Notes: generated by a model from the letters alone, not told the origin. Numbered from the stretch's first letter, positions 28,268 to 37,001 are shown. The stretch is DNA of 64,000 bases from Planctomycetota bacterium (GCA_039819165.1 JBCBSM010000001.1:992001-1056000); one strand, 5' to 3'. Translations and numbers: made by a program.

Positions 28268-29089
28268 ATGACGCAGACACAGGTCAGTGCCAAGGAGGTC
28301 ATGAAGCTCCGACAGCGGACGGGCCTCTCGATGATGGAGTGCAAGAAGGCCCTGGTGGAGGCCGAGGGCGACCACCAGCGGGCCGAGGACCTCCTCCGCA
28401 AGAAGCTCAAGGGCAAGATGGACACGCGGACCGAGCGGTCCGCGGGCGAGGGCCGCATCGCGGTGGCCGTCGAGGGCGACAAGGCCGCCATCATCGAGGT
28501 CCGCGCCGAGACCGATTTCACCGCCAAGAACGAGAAATTCGTGGCGATGACCGATCGCGTCGCCGCCGCCGTGCTCGCCCACGACGCGGGCGAGGTCGGC
28601 CAGCCCGACGACGCCGCCAAGGCCATCGACGAGCTGCGGATCTCCACGGGCGAGAACATCAGCTACGGCCGGGGCAAGGTGCTCCAGGCCGACGGTGCCC
28701 GCTACGCCAGCTACGTGCACCACGACGGCAAGACCGGTGCGCTGCTGCAGGTGCAGGGCGACGCGAGCGAGGACGTGCTCCGCGACGTGTGCATGCACAT
28801 CGTCGCAGCGGTGCCCACGCCCGCGGGCGTCCACGCCGACGACGTGCCCGCGGACATGGTCGAGAAGGAGCGGAAGTTCCGCCTCGAGCAGGCCATGGAG
28901 AGCGGCAAGCCCCAGGAGATCGCCGAGAAGATGGTCGAGGGCGGCATGCGGAAGTTCTTCGAGTCGGTCGCGCTCATCGAGCAGCCCTTCGTGAAGGACC
29001 CGGCCATCAAGATCAAGGACCTGGTGGGCTCGGGTACGACCATCCTGCACTTCGAGCGCTGGGTCGTCGGCGAGACCGGCGACGAGTAG
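28268..29089 (+). CDS. tsf: Translation elongation factor Ts
   Basis: 273 residues. The UBA-like N-terminal domain reads VMKLRQRTGLSMMECKKALVE, and the core contains ETDFTAKNEKF (the conserved TDF site that opens the EF-Tu nucleotide pocket). The C-terminal half carries the second subdomain ending EQPFVKDP and LHFERWVVGE. EF-Ts exchanges GDP for GTP on EF-Tu. GGAG lies about 10 bases before ATG 28268; the gene follows rpsB. Confidence 0.98.
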   Translation: MTQTQVSAKEVMKLRQRTGLSMMECKKALVEAEGDHQRAEDLLRKKLKGKMDTRTERSAGEGRIAVAVEGDKAAIIEVRAETDFTAKNEKFVAMTDRVAAAVLAHDAGEVGQPDDAAKAIDELRISTGENISYGRGKVLQADGARYASYVHHDGKTGALLQVQGDASEDVLRDVCMHIVAAVPTPAGVHADDVPADMVEKERKFRLEQAMESGKPQEIAEKMVEGGMRKFFESVALIEQPFVKDPAIKIKDLVGSGTTILHFERWVVGETGDE

Positions 29090-29110
29090 CACCCAGCCGG
29101 GAGCGTGCAC

Positions 29111-29680
29111 GTGGGCGAGCGGTACACCGTCCGGGCCAAGGTCTTCGACATTGCCCCGCAGTTCTACATCCGGGACGCCTCGGGGCAGACGGTGGGCTAT
29201 TGCCGCCAGAAGCTCCTCCGCTTCCGCGAGGAGGTCATCCTCTACACCGACCAGTCCAAGAAGGCCGAGCTGCTGCGGATCAACGCCCGCAACATCATCG
29301 ACTTCTCGGCCACCTACGACGTCAAGCTGCCCAACGGCACGCCCATCGGCTCGCTCCGCCGCAAGGGCCTCAAGTCGACCTTCATCAAGGACGAGTATCT
29401 CGTCTTTGACGGCGGCGAGAACCAGATCGCGACGCTCTCGGAGGACTCCGCCTGGCGGGGCATGCTGCGGCGGGCCAATGACCTGGCAGCCACGGTCTTC
29501 CCGCAGAAGTTCCACCTCCGCGACGACGCTGGCGCCGACATCGCCACCTTCCGCCAGCACTTCAATCCGCTGGTCTACAAGCTGAGCATTGCCGTGCATC
29601 GCGAGGACGAGCGGCTCGACGACCTGATGCTGATCTCGACGGGGGTGCTGCTCGCCGCCATCGAGGGCCGGCAGCGCTAA
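29111..29680 (+). CDS. LURP-one-related (tubby-like fold) protein
   Basis: 189 residues from GTG 29111. The beta-barrel pattern is that of LURP-one/scramblase-type proteins: YTVRAKVFDIAPQFYIRDAS, GQTVGYCRQKLLRFREEV, then SATYDVKLPNGTPIGSLRRK, FHLRDDAGADIATFRQ, and the final hydrophobic helix LDDLMLISTGVLLAAIEG. Biochemical function is unknown for bacterial members; relatives bind membranes. GTG 29105 is also possible, but GGGAG (29099-29103) gives a workable 7-nt spacing only for 29111. It follows tsf by 21 bases and may be cotranscribed. Confidence 0.78.
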   Translation: MGERYTVRAKVFDIAPQFYIRDASGQTVGYCRQKLLRFREEVILYTDQSKKAELLRINARNIIDFSATYDVKLPNGTPIGSLRRKGLKSTFIKDEYLVFDGGENQIATLSEDSAWRGMLRRANDLAATVFPQKFHLRDDAGADIATFRQHFNPLVYKLSIAVHREDERLDDLMLISTGVLLAAIEGRQR

Positions 29681-29701
29681 GGCCGGTCCAAGGGACGGCC
29701 C

Positions 29702-31612
29702 TCACCCAGCCCGTTCGAGCCGGGGCACGAGCACCGAGAGCAGCGTGACGTCGGCGGGCGTCACGCCCTCGAGCCGCGACGCCTGGCCGAAGGTGCCGGG
29801 CCGGAACCGCTCGAGCTGCTGGCGGGCCTCGGTCCGCAGCGCCGTCATCGCGGCGAAGTCGACGCCGGGCGGGATGCGGCGCCGCTCCATGTCGCGCAGC
29901 CGGCGGATTTCGGCCGCCTGCCGCCGGACGTAGGGCTCGTAGCGAATCTCGGCCGCGACCGTCCGCAGCACCCGGGGGTCGAGCGGGCGGCCGCCGGCGA
30001 GCGCCGCGGCGTCGGCCTCGAACCGCGCGTCGGTGTACGCCTGGGTGCGGAGCACGTCGCGCATCGGGCGGCCGTCGACGCGGGCGGCCAGCACGAGGCC
30101 GCGCACGTGCTCGAGTTCGCGGGCCCGGGCCTCGTATGTAGCACGCCGCTGCGCACCGATCGAGGTGGTTCCGAGCAGGCCAAGCTCCAAAGCGCGGGGC
30201 GTGAGGCGGTCGGCCGCGTTGTCCGACCGCAGCAGCAGCCGATGCTCGGCCCGGCTGGTGAACATGCGGTAGGGCTCGACGGGCGTCCGCGTGACGAGAT
30301 CGTCCATCAGCACGCCCGCGTACGCCTCGTGCCGCCCGAGCACGAAGTCCGCGTCGCGGCCCGAGGCGAGCAGCGCCGCGTTAACGCCCGCGATGAGCCC
30401 CTGCGCCGCCGCCTCCTCGTAGCCGCTCGTGCCGTTGATCTGGCCCGCGAGGAACAGCCCGCGGTACGCCTTGGCCTGGCCCGTCGCCTCGATCTGGTGC
30501 GGCCGGACCATGTCGTACTCGACGGCGTAGCCCCACCGGTGCACGTGCGCCCTGCCGCAGCCGGGCAGCATGCGGACGATCTCGGCCTGGACGTCCCGCG
30601 GCAGGCTGGTCGCGATGCCGTTGCAGTACACCCAGTCGGTCTCGAGGCTCTCGGGCTCCAGGAACACCGTGTGGCTCGTGCGCTCGGCGAAGCGATGCAC
30701 CTTGTCCTCGATGCTCGGGCAGTACCTGGGGCCGGCCGCGAGATCGCCGCGGAACATCGGCGCGCGATGCAGGTTCGCGCGCACGAGGTCGTGCGCCTCG
30801 GGCGTGGTCGCCGTCTTGCGGCACGGCGTGGGTTCGAGCACCGGGAATCGCTCGGCCGCAACATCGCCGATGCGCCAGCCCCGCTCGCGCGAGCCGCTTC
30901 GCGGCGTGAGCGCGCTGAACGGCTCGGGATCGTCGTCGGGCGGGTGCGTCTCCAGGCGGTCCCACTCGATGCTGCCCTTCGCCAGCCGAGGCGGCGTGCC
31001 GGTGCGCAGGCGGCCCAGCTCGAAGCCCATGTGCTCCAGCGTTGCCGAGAGGCCGACCGCGGGCGCCTCGCCGTCGCGGCCGCCCGGCGTGCGAACGTCG
31101 CCCGTGTGCATCAGCCCGCGCATGAACGTACCCGTCGTGAGCACGACCGCGTCGGCGTGCAGCGCTCGGGGAGCGCCGCCGGCGGACTCGATATGCACGC
31201 CGCGGACACGCCGGCCATCGAGCACGAATGCATCGACCGAGGCTTCGACGATCTCGATCTCGGGTCGCTGCTCGATCAGCGATCGGACGGCCCGGGCATA
31301 CGCCAGCTTGTCGCTCTGGGCGCGGGGTCCGCGGACGGCCGGCCCGCGGCTGCGGTTGAGCACGGCGAAGTTGATGCCCGTGGCGTCGGCGGCGAGGCCC
31401 ATGAGCCCGCCGAGCGCGTCGATCTCGTTGACGAGTTGGCCCTTGGCCAGCCCGCCGATCGCCGGGTTGCAGCTCATGACGCCGATGGTGTCGCGGCGGA
31501 GGGTGACCAGCGCGACCGACCCCGGCTCTCCCAGGAGGTTGGCCGCCGACCACGCGGCCTCAACGCCGGCGTGACCGCCCCCCACCACGATGACCCGGTA
31601 CTCGCTGGTCAC
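29702..31612 (-). CDS. mnmG: tRNA uridine 5-carboxymethylaminomethyl modification enzyme MnmG (GidA)
   Basis: 636 residues, the family length. FAD-binding VVGGGHAGVEAAW starts at about residue 8; other family blocks are SCNPAIGGLAKG, VLTTGTFMRGL, RTGTPPRL, CPSIEDKV, YDMVRPHQIEATG, LFLAGQINGTSGYEEAAAQG and TSRAEHRLLLR. MnmG works with MnmE to modify U34 of certain tRNAs. GTG 31612 is chosen because it places the Rossmann strand directly after the start; a longer frame to 31714 would run into the intergenic repeat. No clear Shine-Dalgarno sequence. The start lies downstream of the response-regulator gene on the same strand. Confidence 0.95.
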   Translation of the reverse strand: MTSEYRVIVVGGGHAGVEAAWSAANLLGEPGSVALVTLRRDTIGVMSCNPAIGGLAKGQLVNEIDALGGLMGLAADATGINFAVLNRSRGPAVRGPRAQSDKLAYARAVRSLIEQRPEIEIVEASVDAFVLDGRRVRGVHIESAGGAPRALHADAVVLTTGTFMRGLMHTGDVRTPGGRDGEAPAVGLSATLEHMGFELGRLRTGTPPRLAKGSIEWDRLETHPPDDDPEPFSALTPRSGSRERGWRIGDVAAERFPVLEPTPCRKTATTPEAHDLVRANLHRAPMFRGDLAAGPRYCPSIEDKVHRFAERTSHTVFLEPESLETDWVYCNGIATSLPRDVQAEIVRMLPGCGRAHVHRWGYAVEYDMVRPHQIEATGQAKAYRGLFLAGQINGTSGYEEAAAQGLIAGVNAALLASGRDADFVLGRHEAYAGVLMDDLVTRTPVEPYRMFTSRAEHRLLLRSDNAADRLTPRALELGLLGTTSIGAQRRATYEARARELEHVRGLVLAARVDGRPMRDVLRTQAYTDARFEADAAALAGGRPLDPRVLRTVAAEIRYEPYVRRQAAEIRRLRDMERRRIPPGVDFAAMTALRTEARQQLERFRPGTFGQASRLEGVTPADVTLLSVLVPRLERAG

Positions 31613-31665
31613 GGATGATCGTAGTGGGGAGCGCTCCCCTGACGCCGTCTGGATGCGGGAGTGCT

Positions 31666-31753
31666 CGGGCGTCCGCTCAGGCCCGCCGGATTCACTCCGG
31701 CGCGGCCGCAACAAAGCGAGTGTGCCGCCGGAGGGCCGCTACGGAGCGCTCGA
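31666..31753 (-). repeat. Dispersed 3'-UTR element, copy B
   Basis: On the minus strand this 88-bp segment starts six bases after the response-regulator stop codon. It matches copy A (20081-20169) at about 74 of 89 aligned positions, in the same orientation relative to the upstream gene. The core GAGTGAATCCGGCGGGCCTGA is identical in the two copies. Confidence 0.75.
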
Positions 31754-31759
31754 GAACTC

Positions 31760-32422
31760 CTAGATCGTGCTGGTGTCGTGCTCGGCGCAGTCGGTGGCCT
31801 CGGCGACGCCGACGGCGATGGCCATCTTCACCAGGCACGGCAGCGTCTGGGCCTTCATCTTGCTCATGACGCGGCTGCGATGGACCTCGATGGTCTTCTC
31901 GCTGAGGCCCAGCTTGGCGGCCACCTGCTTGTTGGCATAGCCGGCGACCACCAGCTCCATCACCTCGCGCTCGCGGGGCGTGAGCGATTCGAGCCGCTCC
32001 TGGATGCCCGAGACGCCCTGCACCGACTCGCGGCGCTCGGCGTCCAGCTCGATGCCGCGGGTAATCTGCTCGAGCAGCTCCTGGTCGCGGAACGGCTTCT
32101 CGAGGAAGTCGATGGCGCCGCGCTTCAGGGCCTGCACCGCCATGGGTACGTCGCCGTGACCGGTAATCATGATGACCGGCAGCTCGACGCCGCGGGCCTT
32201 GAGCGAATCGAGCAGTTCCATGCCGCTGGAGCCCGGCATGCGGACGTCCAGCACGAGGCAGCCGGGTGTCTCCGATTCGAACTGGTCGAGGAAATCATCG
32301 GCGTTGGGGAACGTCTCGACGTGCAGCCCCACGGATTCGACGAGCCAGCGGAGCGAGTCCCGCATGGACGGATCGTCGTCGACGATGAACACGGTCGCGG
32401 TGTCGGTCTGAACCTGGGTCAT
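31760..32422 (-). CDS. FixJ-type response regulator (receiver + LuxR helix-turn-helix)
   Basis: 220 residues. The receiver domain has acidic residues DDD at 15-17, phospho-acceptor Asp59 (LVLDVRMPG), Thr87 and Lys109 (LEKPF). The output domain is LuxR/NarL type (LTPREREVMELVVAGYANKQVAAKLGLSEK, written here in parts: LTPREREVMELV, GYANKQVAAKLG, KTIEVHRSRVM). The arrangement and VDDDPSMRDSL are characteristic of FixJ. GGGAGG precedes ATG 32422. It begins 3 bases after the histidine kinase stop, forming a two-gene operon with it. Target genes are not known; the divergent secreted hydrolase is a candidate. Confidence 0.92.
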   Translation of the reverse strand: MTQVQTDTATVFIVDDDPSMRDSLRWLVESVGLHVETFPNADDFLDQFESETPGCLVLDVRMPGSSGMELLDSLKARGVELPVIMITGHGDVPMAVQALKRGAIDFLEKPFRDQELLEQITRGIELDAERRESVQGVSGIQERLESLTPREREVMELVVAGYANKQVAAKLGLSEKTIEVHRSRVMSKMKAQTLPCLVKMAIAVGVAEATDCAEHDTSTI

Positions 32423-32425
32423 GGG

Positions 32426-33631
32426 TTACCTCCCGGAGGATCGGTGTGGATCGCGGGACTGCCCGCCGTTGAGGCGCGCCGGCAGCACCGGCAGACGCAG
32501 CTCGAAGACCGCGCCACCCCCCTGACGGTCGCGGGCGGTCATCGTGCCGCCGTGGACTTCCGCGATGGTCTTGCAGATGGAAAGCCCGAGGCCCATCCCG
32601 CGGGCCTTGGTGGAATAGAACGGCTGGAATAGCTTGCCCTTGTCGCCCGCCTTCAACCCCCCACCGTTGTCGGCCACGCGGAGGAACGCCATGCCGTCCT
32701 CGCCGACGCCCGTCTGGACCTCGACTCGGCCGTCTCGCACGCCCGCCTCGCGCACCGAATCGGCGGCGTTGCGGATCAAGTTGAGCGCGACCTGCTGCAT
32801 CTGGACGGCGTCTCCGCGAATATGCGGCAGATCTTCGCACAGCGCAATCCGCAGGTGCTGGCGCTTCGCCGAGGCACTTGCGACCGCGAGGTCAATGGCC
32901 TGTCGCACGGGCTGGTTCAGGTCGATCTCGCAGTACGAGGTCGACGACTGGGAGGCGAACGACCTCATGCGTCGGATGATTCCCGCAGCGAAGCTCGCGA
33001 GTTCGGCGCAGTCGCGGATGGCCTTCTCGAGCTGGGCGGAATCCATGTCGCCCCGCTCCAGCCGCCGCAGGCAGCCGTTCATGTAGTTCGAGATCGCGCC
33101 AAGCGGCTGGTTGAGCTCGTGGGCCATGCCGCTGGCCAGCTCTCCGAGCGAACTCAGCCGCCAGTTGTGCGCCAGCTCCTCGAGCTTCTCGCGATACTGC
33201 TGCTCGACCAGCTTCGACTCGGTGAGCGACTCGTGGGTGATCACCGCGTAGCGGCGGCCCTCGTAATCGAAGCCCGAGACCCGGACCTGGAACCAGCGCT
33301 GCCGCGTCGGGCTGTCGCAGGGATACTCCACGTAGGCCGCTTCTTGGCGGCCCGAGAGGACCGCTCGCAGCCCGCTGGCGACCTCGCTGGCTTCCGCCGG
33401 GCCATCGCCCGAGGCCGAATCACAGACTCCGAGGTAGTTCAGGCCCACCCCGGAGCTGGCGTTCTCGTAGCCGTTCTCCCGGCCGAATCGCCTCCACGCG
33501 GCGTTGACCGCCAGGATGACGCCGCGGTCGTCGAGGATGGCGACCTCCGAGGGCGCCGCATCCAGCGCAGCGGACATCAGGGCCTCGGGGTCGGCCGCCG
33601 GGTGGATGGTGGATGGAGACGAGCAGGTCAT
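32426..33631 (-). CDS. PAS-domain histidine kinase (FixL-like)
   Basis: 401 residues from ATG 33631. A PAS domain covers about residues 22-140 (SEVAILDDRGVILAVNAAW, RWFQVRVSGFDYEG). The dimerisation/phosphoacceptor helix carries His171 in GMAHELNQPLGAISNYM, an HPK4/FixL-type H-box. The ATPase domain shows NLIRNAADSV (N), VADNGGGL (G1) and GMGLGLSICKTI (G2). There is no membrane helix, so it is a soluble sensor. The PAS domain lacks an evident heme-ligating motif, so oxygen sensing should not be assumed. An extended start at 33700 is possible. It is transcribed divergently from the secreted hydrolase. Confidence 0.9.
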   Translation of the reverse strand: MTCSSPSTIHPAADPEALMSAALDAAPSEVAILDDRGVILAVNAAWRRFGRENGYENASSGVGLNYLGVCDSASGDGPAEASEVASGLRAVLSGRQEAAYVEYPCDSPTRQRWFQVRVSGFDYEGRRYAVITHESLTESKLVEQQYREKLEELAHNWRLSSLGELASGMAHELNQPLGAISNYMNGCLRRLERGDMDSAQLEKAIRDCAELASFAAGIIRRMRSFASQSSTSYCEIDLNQPVRQAIDLAVASASAKRQHLRIALCEDLPHIRGDAVQMQQVALNLIRNAADSVREAGVRDGRVEVQTGVGEDGMAFLRVADNGGGLKAGDKGKLFQPFYSTKARGMGLGLSICKTIAEVHGGTMTARDRQGGGAVFELRLPVLPARLNGGQSRDPHRSSGR

Positions 33632-33949
33632 GGGCACGTTCCGTGGTTTCCCGTATAAATCCAACCACTCTGGGACATCGGGCAATCCAATTCGGCGCAT
33701 AACGGCGGGAAAATGGCCGCACGAATACGGGATATTACCTATTTTTGGCCACTTTTGGGAGATCTCGAGGGTTGGGGAGAAGGTAACGGATGGAACCCCG
33801 GGCGGCTAGCCGGTGTACCGATTGGTCCCAGAACTTGACCACACCGGCCACTTTGGGCCGTTTTTGCAGACCGTTCGGCGGTATTGCTGGTAGACTGGAC
33901 CTCGACCGAGAGACCGTAGAAGCCCACGAGGCGTGATAGGAGAGATCCC
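33632..33949. promoter_or_regulatory. Divergent intergenic region with three CCACTnTTGGG-like sites
   Basis: This 318-bp gap between the kinase and the secreted hydrolase is visibly richer in A/T than its surroundings. It contains CCACTCTGGGA (33665-33675), CCACTTTTGGGA (33749-33760) and CCACTTTGGG (33848-33857), all on the same strand, and a TAGACT -10-like hexamer at 33891-33896 upstream of the hydrolase. The three similar sites could be operators; the regulator is unknown. Confidence 0.45.
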
Positions 33950-36157
33950 ATGAGCGAGAACCCCCGTCGGGCGGCCATCTTGGCTGCCGCGGCAGGACTG
34001 GTGTTTGCCGCCACCGCGAGCGCCCAGTCCTCGTGCCCCGCCGATCTGGACGGCGACGGCGAACTGACCGTCTTCGACTTCCTGGAGTTCCAGAACCTCT
34101 TCGACGCCGGCGATCTCCGAGCCGATTTCGATGGCGACGGCGAGTTGAACATCTTCGACTTCCTGGCCTTCCAGAACGCCTTCAACGACGGCTGCCCGGA
34201 GGACCCGATCTCGATCGAGCTGGCCAGCGTTGATCTGCCGGCCTTCCCGTTCGCCGACTTCGTCGAGACCTTCGACGAGGGTGAGGCGATCACCATCTCG
34301 ATCGATCCCTCCAAGGTCACCATTCCGAGCGGCCTCGTCGACGTCTACCTCGTCGAGGACAAGACCGCCTCGGAGTGGGCGAGCGACCCGACCCTGACCG
34401 ACGCCCGCGGCTTCCCGCAGCCGTCCAACTTCAGCGGCGGCGCCTCGACGGCGGACAACCAGGTCGCCCAGGGCGGCGTGGGCTTCCTGAACGCCGACGC
34501 CGGCGAGAACATCGGCGTGCCCTACGACGTGGTCGTCGACGTCGACGGCAACGGCGAGCTGAGCGACGGCGACTTCATCGACGGGCTCGATGAGGTCGGC
34601 TTCTGGCTCTTCAAGGACCTGACCACCTCCGGCCCGGCCGCCACCACCCGCGTGAGCACCTACACCGCCACGTTCCCGGGCATCCCCTCCAGCCGCGACG
34701 AGCAGCGGCTGACCTACCCGACCGACATCGCGACCCGCGATAACGTGCCGGTGGTGATCATCGCGCACGGCAACGGCCAGCAGTACGTCTGGTACGACTA
34801 CATGCACGACCACTTCGCCAGCCACGGCTTCGTGGTCATGAGCCACCAGAACGACACGGTGCCGGGCATCGAGACGGCCAGCGAGACCATCCTACGCCAC
34901 ACCGACTACTTCTGGGGCAACCTGGACACCATCGCCGGCGGCGTGCTCGAGGGCCGGCTCGATAAGAGCAACACGAGCTGGATCGGCCACAGCCGCGGCG
35001 GCGAGGGCGTCGCCCGCGCGGTCGACAAGATCATCGACGGCATCTACACGCCGGTGAACTACTCGCTGAGCGACCTCAACTTCGTGTCGAGCATCGCGCC
35101 GACCGACTTCCTGCTGACCTCGCGTTCGAACCCCCACGGCGTCAACTACCACCACATCGCCGGCGCCGGCGATGGCGACGTCAACGGCGGCCCCACCTCG
35201 CCCATCGTGCAGTACTTCGCGCTCTACGAGCGTGCCAACGACGGACCGGGCGACGAGCAGCGGACCAACACGTACATCCACGGCGCCGACCACAACGACT
35301 TCAACTGCTGCGGCTTCAACGACTACACGGGCCCCGCGGCGCTGCAGATCGGCCGCGCCGAGGCCCAGCAGGCCGCCAAGATCATCTGGCTGGTGCTCAT
35401 CCAGAACGCCGCCCGTGGCAACGAGGCGGCCATGGAGTACATGCAGCGCCAGTGGGAGTCGACCAACCCCGAGGGCGTCCGCGACACGACCATCGTTGAC
35501 CTGGAGTTCAAGGCCGCCTTCGACCTGACCGAGAAGACGATCATCGACGACTTCCAGAGCCAGCCGTCGGCCAACGTCGCCAGCTCGACCGCGGCGATCA
35601 CCTTCAACGTCTCGAACGTGACCGAGGGCCGCATCGACGACGGCAACACCTCGTTCACCTGGACCTCCAGCGACCCGATGAACGGCATGACCCGCGGCAA
35701 CAACGGCGGCGACCAGACCCGCGGCGTCGTCTTCGACTACAACAGCGACCGCTTCTTCGAGTATGAGCTCCCCGGCCTGCCGGTGTTCACCGACTTCACC
35801 GAGTACGAGAAGCTCTCCTTCCGCGTCTGCCAGGGCACCCGCCACCCCGAGACCACCGCGGTCACGGGCGACCAGACCTTCACCGTCACGCTCCGCGACA
35901 GCTCGGGCGGCACCAGCTCGATCAACGTCGGGGTGTACGGCGGCGGCGCCGAGGAGCCCTTCCCCCGCACGGGCGCCGGCTCGGGCGCGGGCTGGGGCAA
36001 CGAGTTCGAGACCATCCGCATCAACATCGAGGACTTCGTCCGCGATGGGGTGGCCCTCGACCTGGAGAACATCGAGGCCGTCCGCTTCGAGTTCGGTCCG
36101 TCCTTCGGCACGCCCCGGGGCCGCATCGGCTTCGATGACCTGGAGCTGCTGAAGTAG
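33950..36157 (+). CDS. Secreted alpha/beta hydrolase with N-terminal dockerin-like module
   Basis: 735 residues. A signal peptide (AAILAAAAGLVFAATASA) is followed at once by two D-x-D-G-D-G / VFDFLEFQ, IFDFLAFQ repeats bracketed by SSCPAD and DGCPED, the module found at the C-termini of two other proteins in this window. The hydrolase domain follows: oxyanion region VVIIAHGNGQQY, nucleophile elbow GHSRGG with Ser348, and probable catalytic His448 in HGADHND. The last 200 residues form a jelly-roll-like beta domain ending in IGFDDLELLK. Overall it resembles PET-hydrolase/lipase-like secreted esterases, but the substrate is unknown. AGGAGAG precedes ATG 33950. Confidence 0.83.
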   Translation: MSENPRRAAILAAAAGLVFAATASAQSSCPADLDGDGELTVFDFLEFQNLFDAGDLRADFDGDGELNIFDFLAFQNAFNDGCPEDPISIELASVDLPAFPFADFVETFDEGEAITISIDPSKVTIPSGLVDVYLVEDKTASEWASDPTLTDARGFPQPSNFSGGASTADNQVAQGGVGFLNADAGENIGVPYDVVVDVDGNGELSDGDFIDGLDEVGFWLFKDLTTSGPAATTRVSTYTATFPGIPSSRDEQRLTYPTDIATRDNVPVVIIAHGNGQQYVWYDYMHDHFASHGFVVMSHQNDTVPGIETASETILRHTDYFWGNLDTIAGGVLEGRLDKSNTSWIGHSRGGEGVARAVDKIIDGIYTPVNYSLSDLNFVSSIAPTDFLLTSRSNPHGVNYHHIAGAGDGDVNGGPTSPIVQYFALYERANDGPGDEQRTNTYIHGADHNDFNCCGFNDYTGPAALQIGRAEAQQAAKIIWLVLIQNAARGNEAAMEYMQRQWESTNPEGVRDTTIVDLEFKAAFDLTEKTIIDDFQSQPSANVASSTAAITFNVSNVTEGRIDDGNTSFTWTSSDPMNGMTRGNNGGDQTRGVVFDYNSDRFFEYELPGLPVFTDFTEYEKLSFRVCQGTRHPETTAVTGDQTFTVTLRDSSGGTSSINVGVYGGGAEEPFPRTGAGSGAGWGNEFETIRINIEDFVRDGVALDLENIEAVRFEFGPSFGTPRGRIGFDDLELLK

Positions 36158-36183
36158 GAATTCCAACGCTGATGAGGAAGAGT

Positions 36184-36203
36184 CGCCACGCCTAGGCGTG
36201 GCG
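36184..36203. repeat. Perfect 20-bp palindrome
   Basis: CGCCACGCCTAGGCGTGGCG is self-complementary over all 20 bases. It lies 26 bases past the hydrolase stop and 44 bases before the next start. It could be an operator or an mRNA hairpin; no T-tract follows. Confidence 0.6.
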
Positions 36204-36247
36204 CACCTGAACGACCCAAACCGACCAACCATCGGAGTCAGAGAGCC

Positions 36248-36874
36248 ATGAAGTTCCTGAACATGACCATCGCCGCGAGCGCCGTTGCCGCCGTCGTGAC
36301 CGCCGCTCCGCCGCAGCTTCCCGCCACGCCGGCGCCCGTCGCCGACATCGTCTTCGCCCAGCCGTTCACCCTCGACGAGGGCGAGCGGAGCACCTGGCGC
36401 AAGGACAAGCCCATGGTGGATAGCGGCTACATCGTCGTCCTCAAGGTCAACCCCGACCTGGTGTACCCCCGCCAGACCGCCGAGCCCGTGCTCTACATCG
36501 GCGACACCACCGCGCAGCGGATGAACGTCGGCTACCGCTCGGGCCACGTCGTGGCCATCGTCGGCGCCGAGATCGCCGGCGACGACGCCATGGACCTGTC
36601 CAAGGTCAAGATCTGGTTCGGCACGCCCGAGCTGCCCGAGCGGGTCGATCCGGCTCGCATCGCGCAGGAGTCGGGCTTGGCCGACGAGGCCGGCATCAAG
36701 CCGTTCTCGCAGCAGAAGATCGACGCGCTGCTCGCCCAGAACGAGACCCTCGAGGAGGCCAACATGAATGGCATCCTCGATGACGTCGCCGGCCTGATCC
36801 GCCGCTTCAGCCCGCAGGAGGAGAGCCTCGCCGACGGCCTGGACGCGAGCTCGGGCAGCAGTTCCGGCAGCTGA
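36248..36874 (+). CDS. Secreted protein of unknown function
   Basis: 208 residues. A signal peptide (MTIAASAVAAVVTAAPP) precedes a compact mixed domain: VLKVNPDLVYPRQTAEPVLYIG, then VVAIVGAEIAGDDAMDLSKVKIWFGTPELPE. The C-terminal third is helical and ends in a Ser/Gly tail. I do not recognise a family. The segment LYIGDTTAQRMNVGYRSGHVV hints at a beta-sheet ligand-binding domain but no more can be said. GAGAG precedes ATG 36248. It follows the hydrolase by 90 bases and is closed by a strong terminator, so the two may form one unit. Confidence 0.6.
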   Translation: MKFLNMTIAASAVAAVVTAAPPQLPATPAPVADIVFAQPFTLDEGERSTWRKDKPMVDSGYIVVLKVNPDLVYPRQTAEPVLYIGDTTAQRMNVGYRSGHVVAIVGAEIAGDDAMDLSKVKIWFGTPELPERVDPARIAQESGLADEAGIKPFSQQKIDALLAQNETLEEANMNGILDDVAGLIRRFSPQEESLADGLDASSGSSSGS

Positions 36875-36912
36875 TCAAACTCGCCCGCGAGGCGACATCC
36901 CCAGCACCAATC

Positions 36913-36950
36913 CCACGCCCCCGGCCTCATGCCGGGGGCGTGGTCGTTTG
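36913..36950 (+). terminator. Rho-independent terminator
   Basis: A perfect 13-bp stem (CCACGCCCCCGGC, 36913-36925, with its complement at 36931-36943) around loop CTCAT is followed by TCGTTTG, 38 bases past the secreted-protein stop. Confidence 0.88.
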
Positions 36951-37001
36951 ATGCGTGCCAAAGTTCGCTGCAGGCCCGGCTTGGCCGCTAACGCAGGTGA
37001 A

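Noticed and set aside
31613-31714. Longer mnmG start at 31714
   Set aside because: It would translate into the dispersed repeat element and add residues absent from the family before the FAD motif.
32426-33631. Oxygen-sensing FixL assignment
   Set aside because: The kinase has the FixL-type H-box and partner, but the PAS domain shows no convincing heme-ligand motif, so only FixL-like is used.
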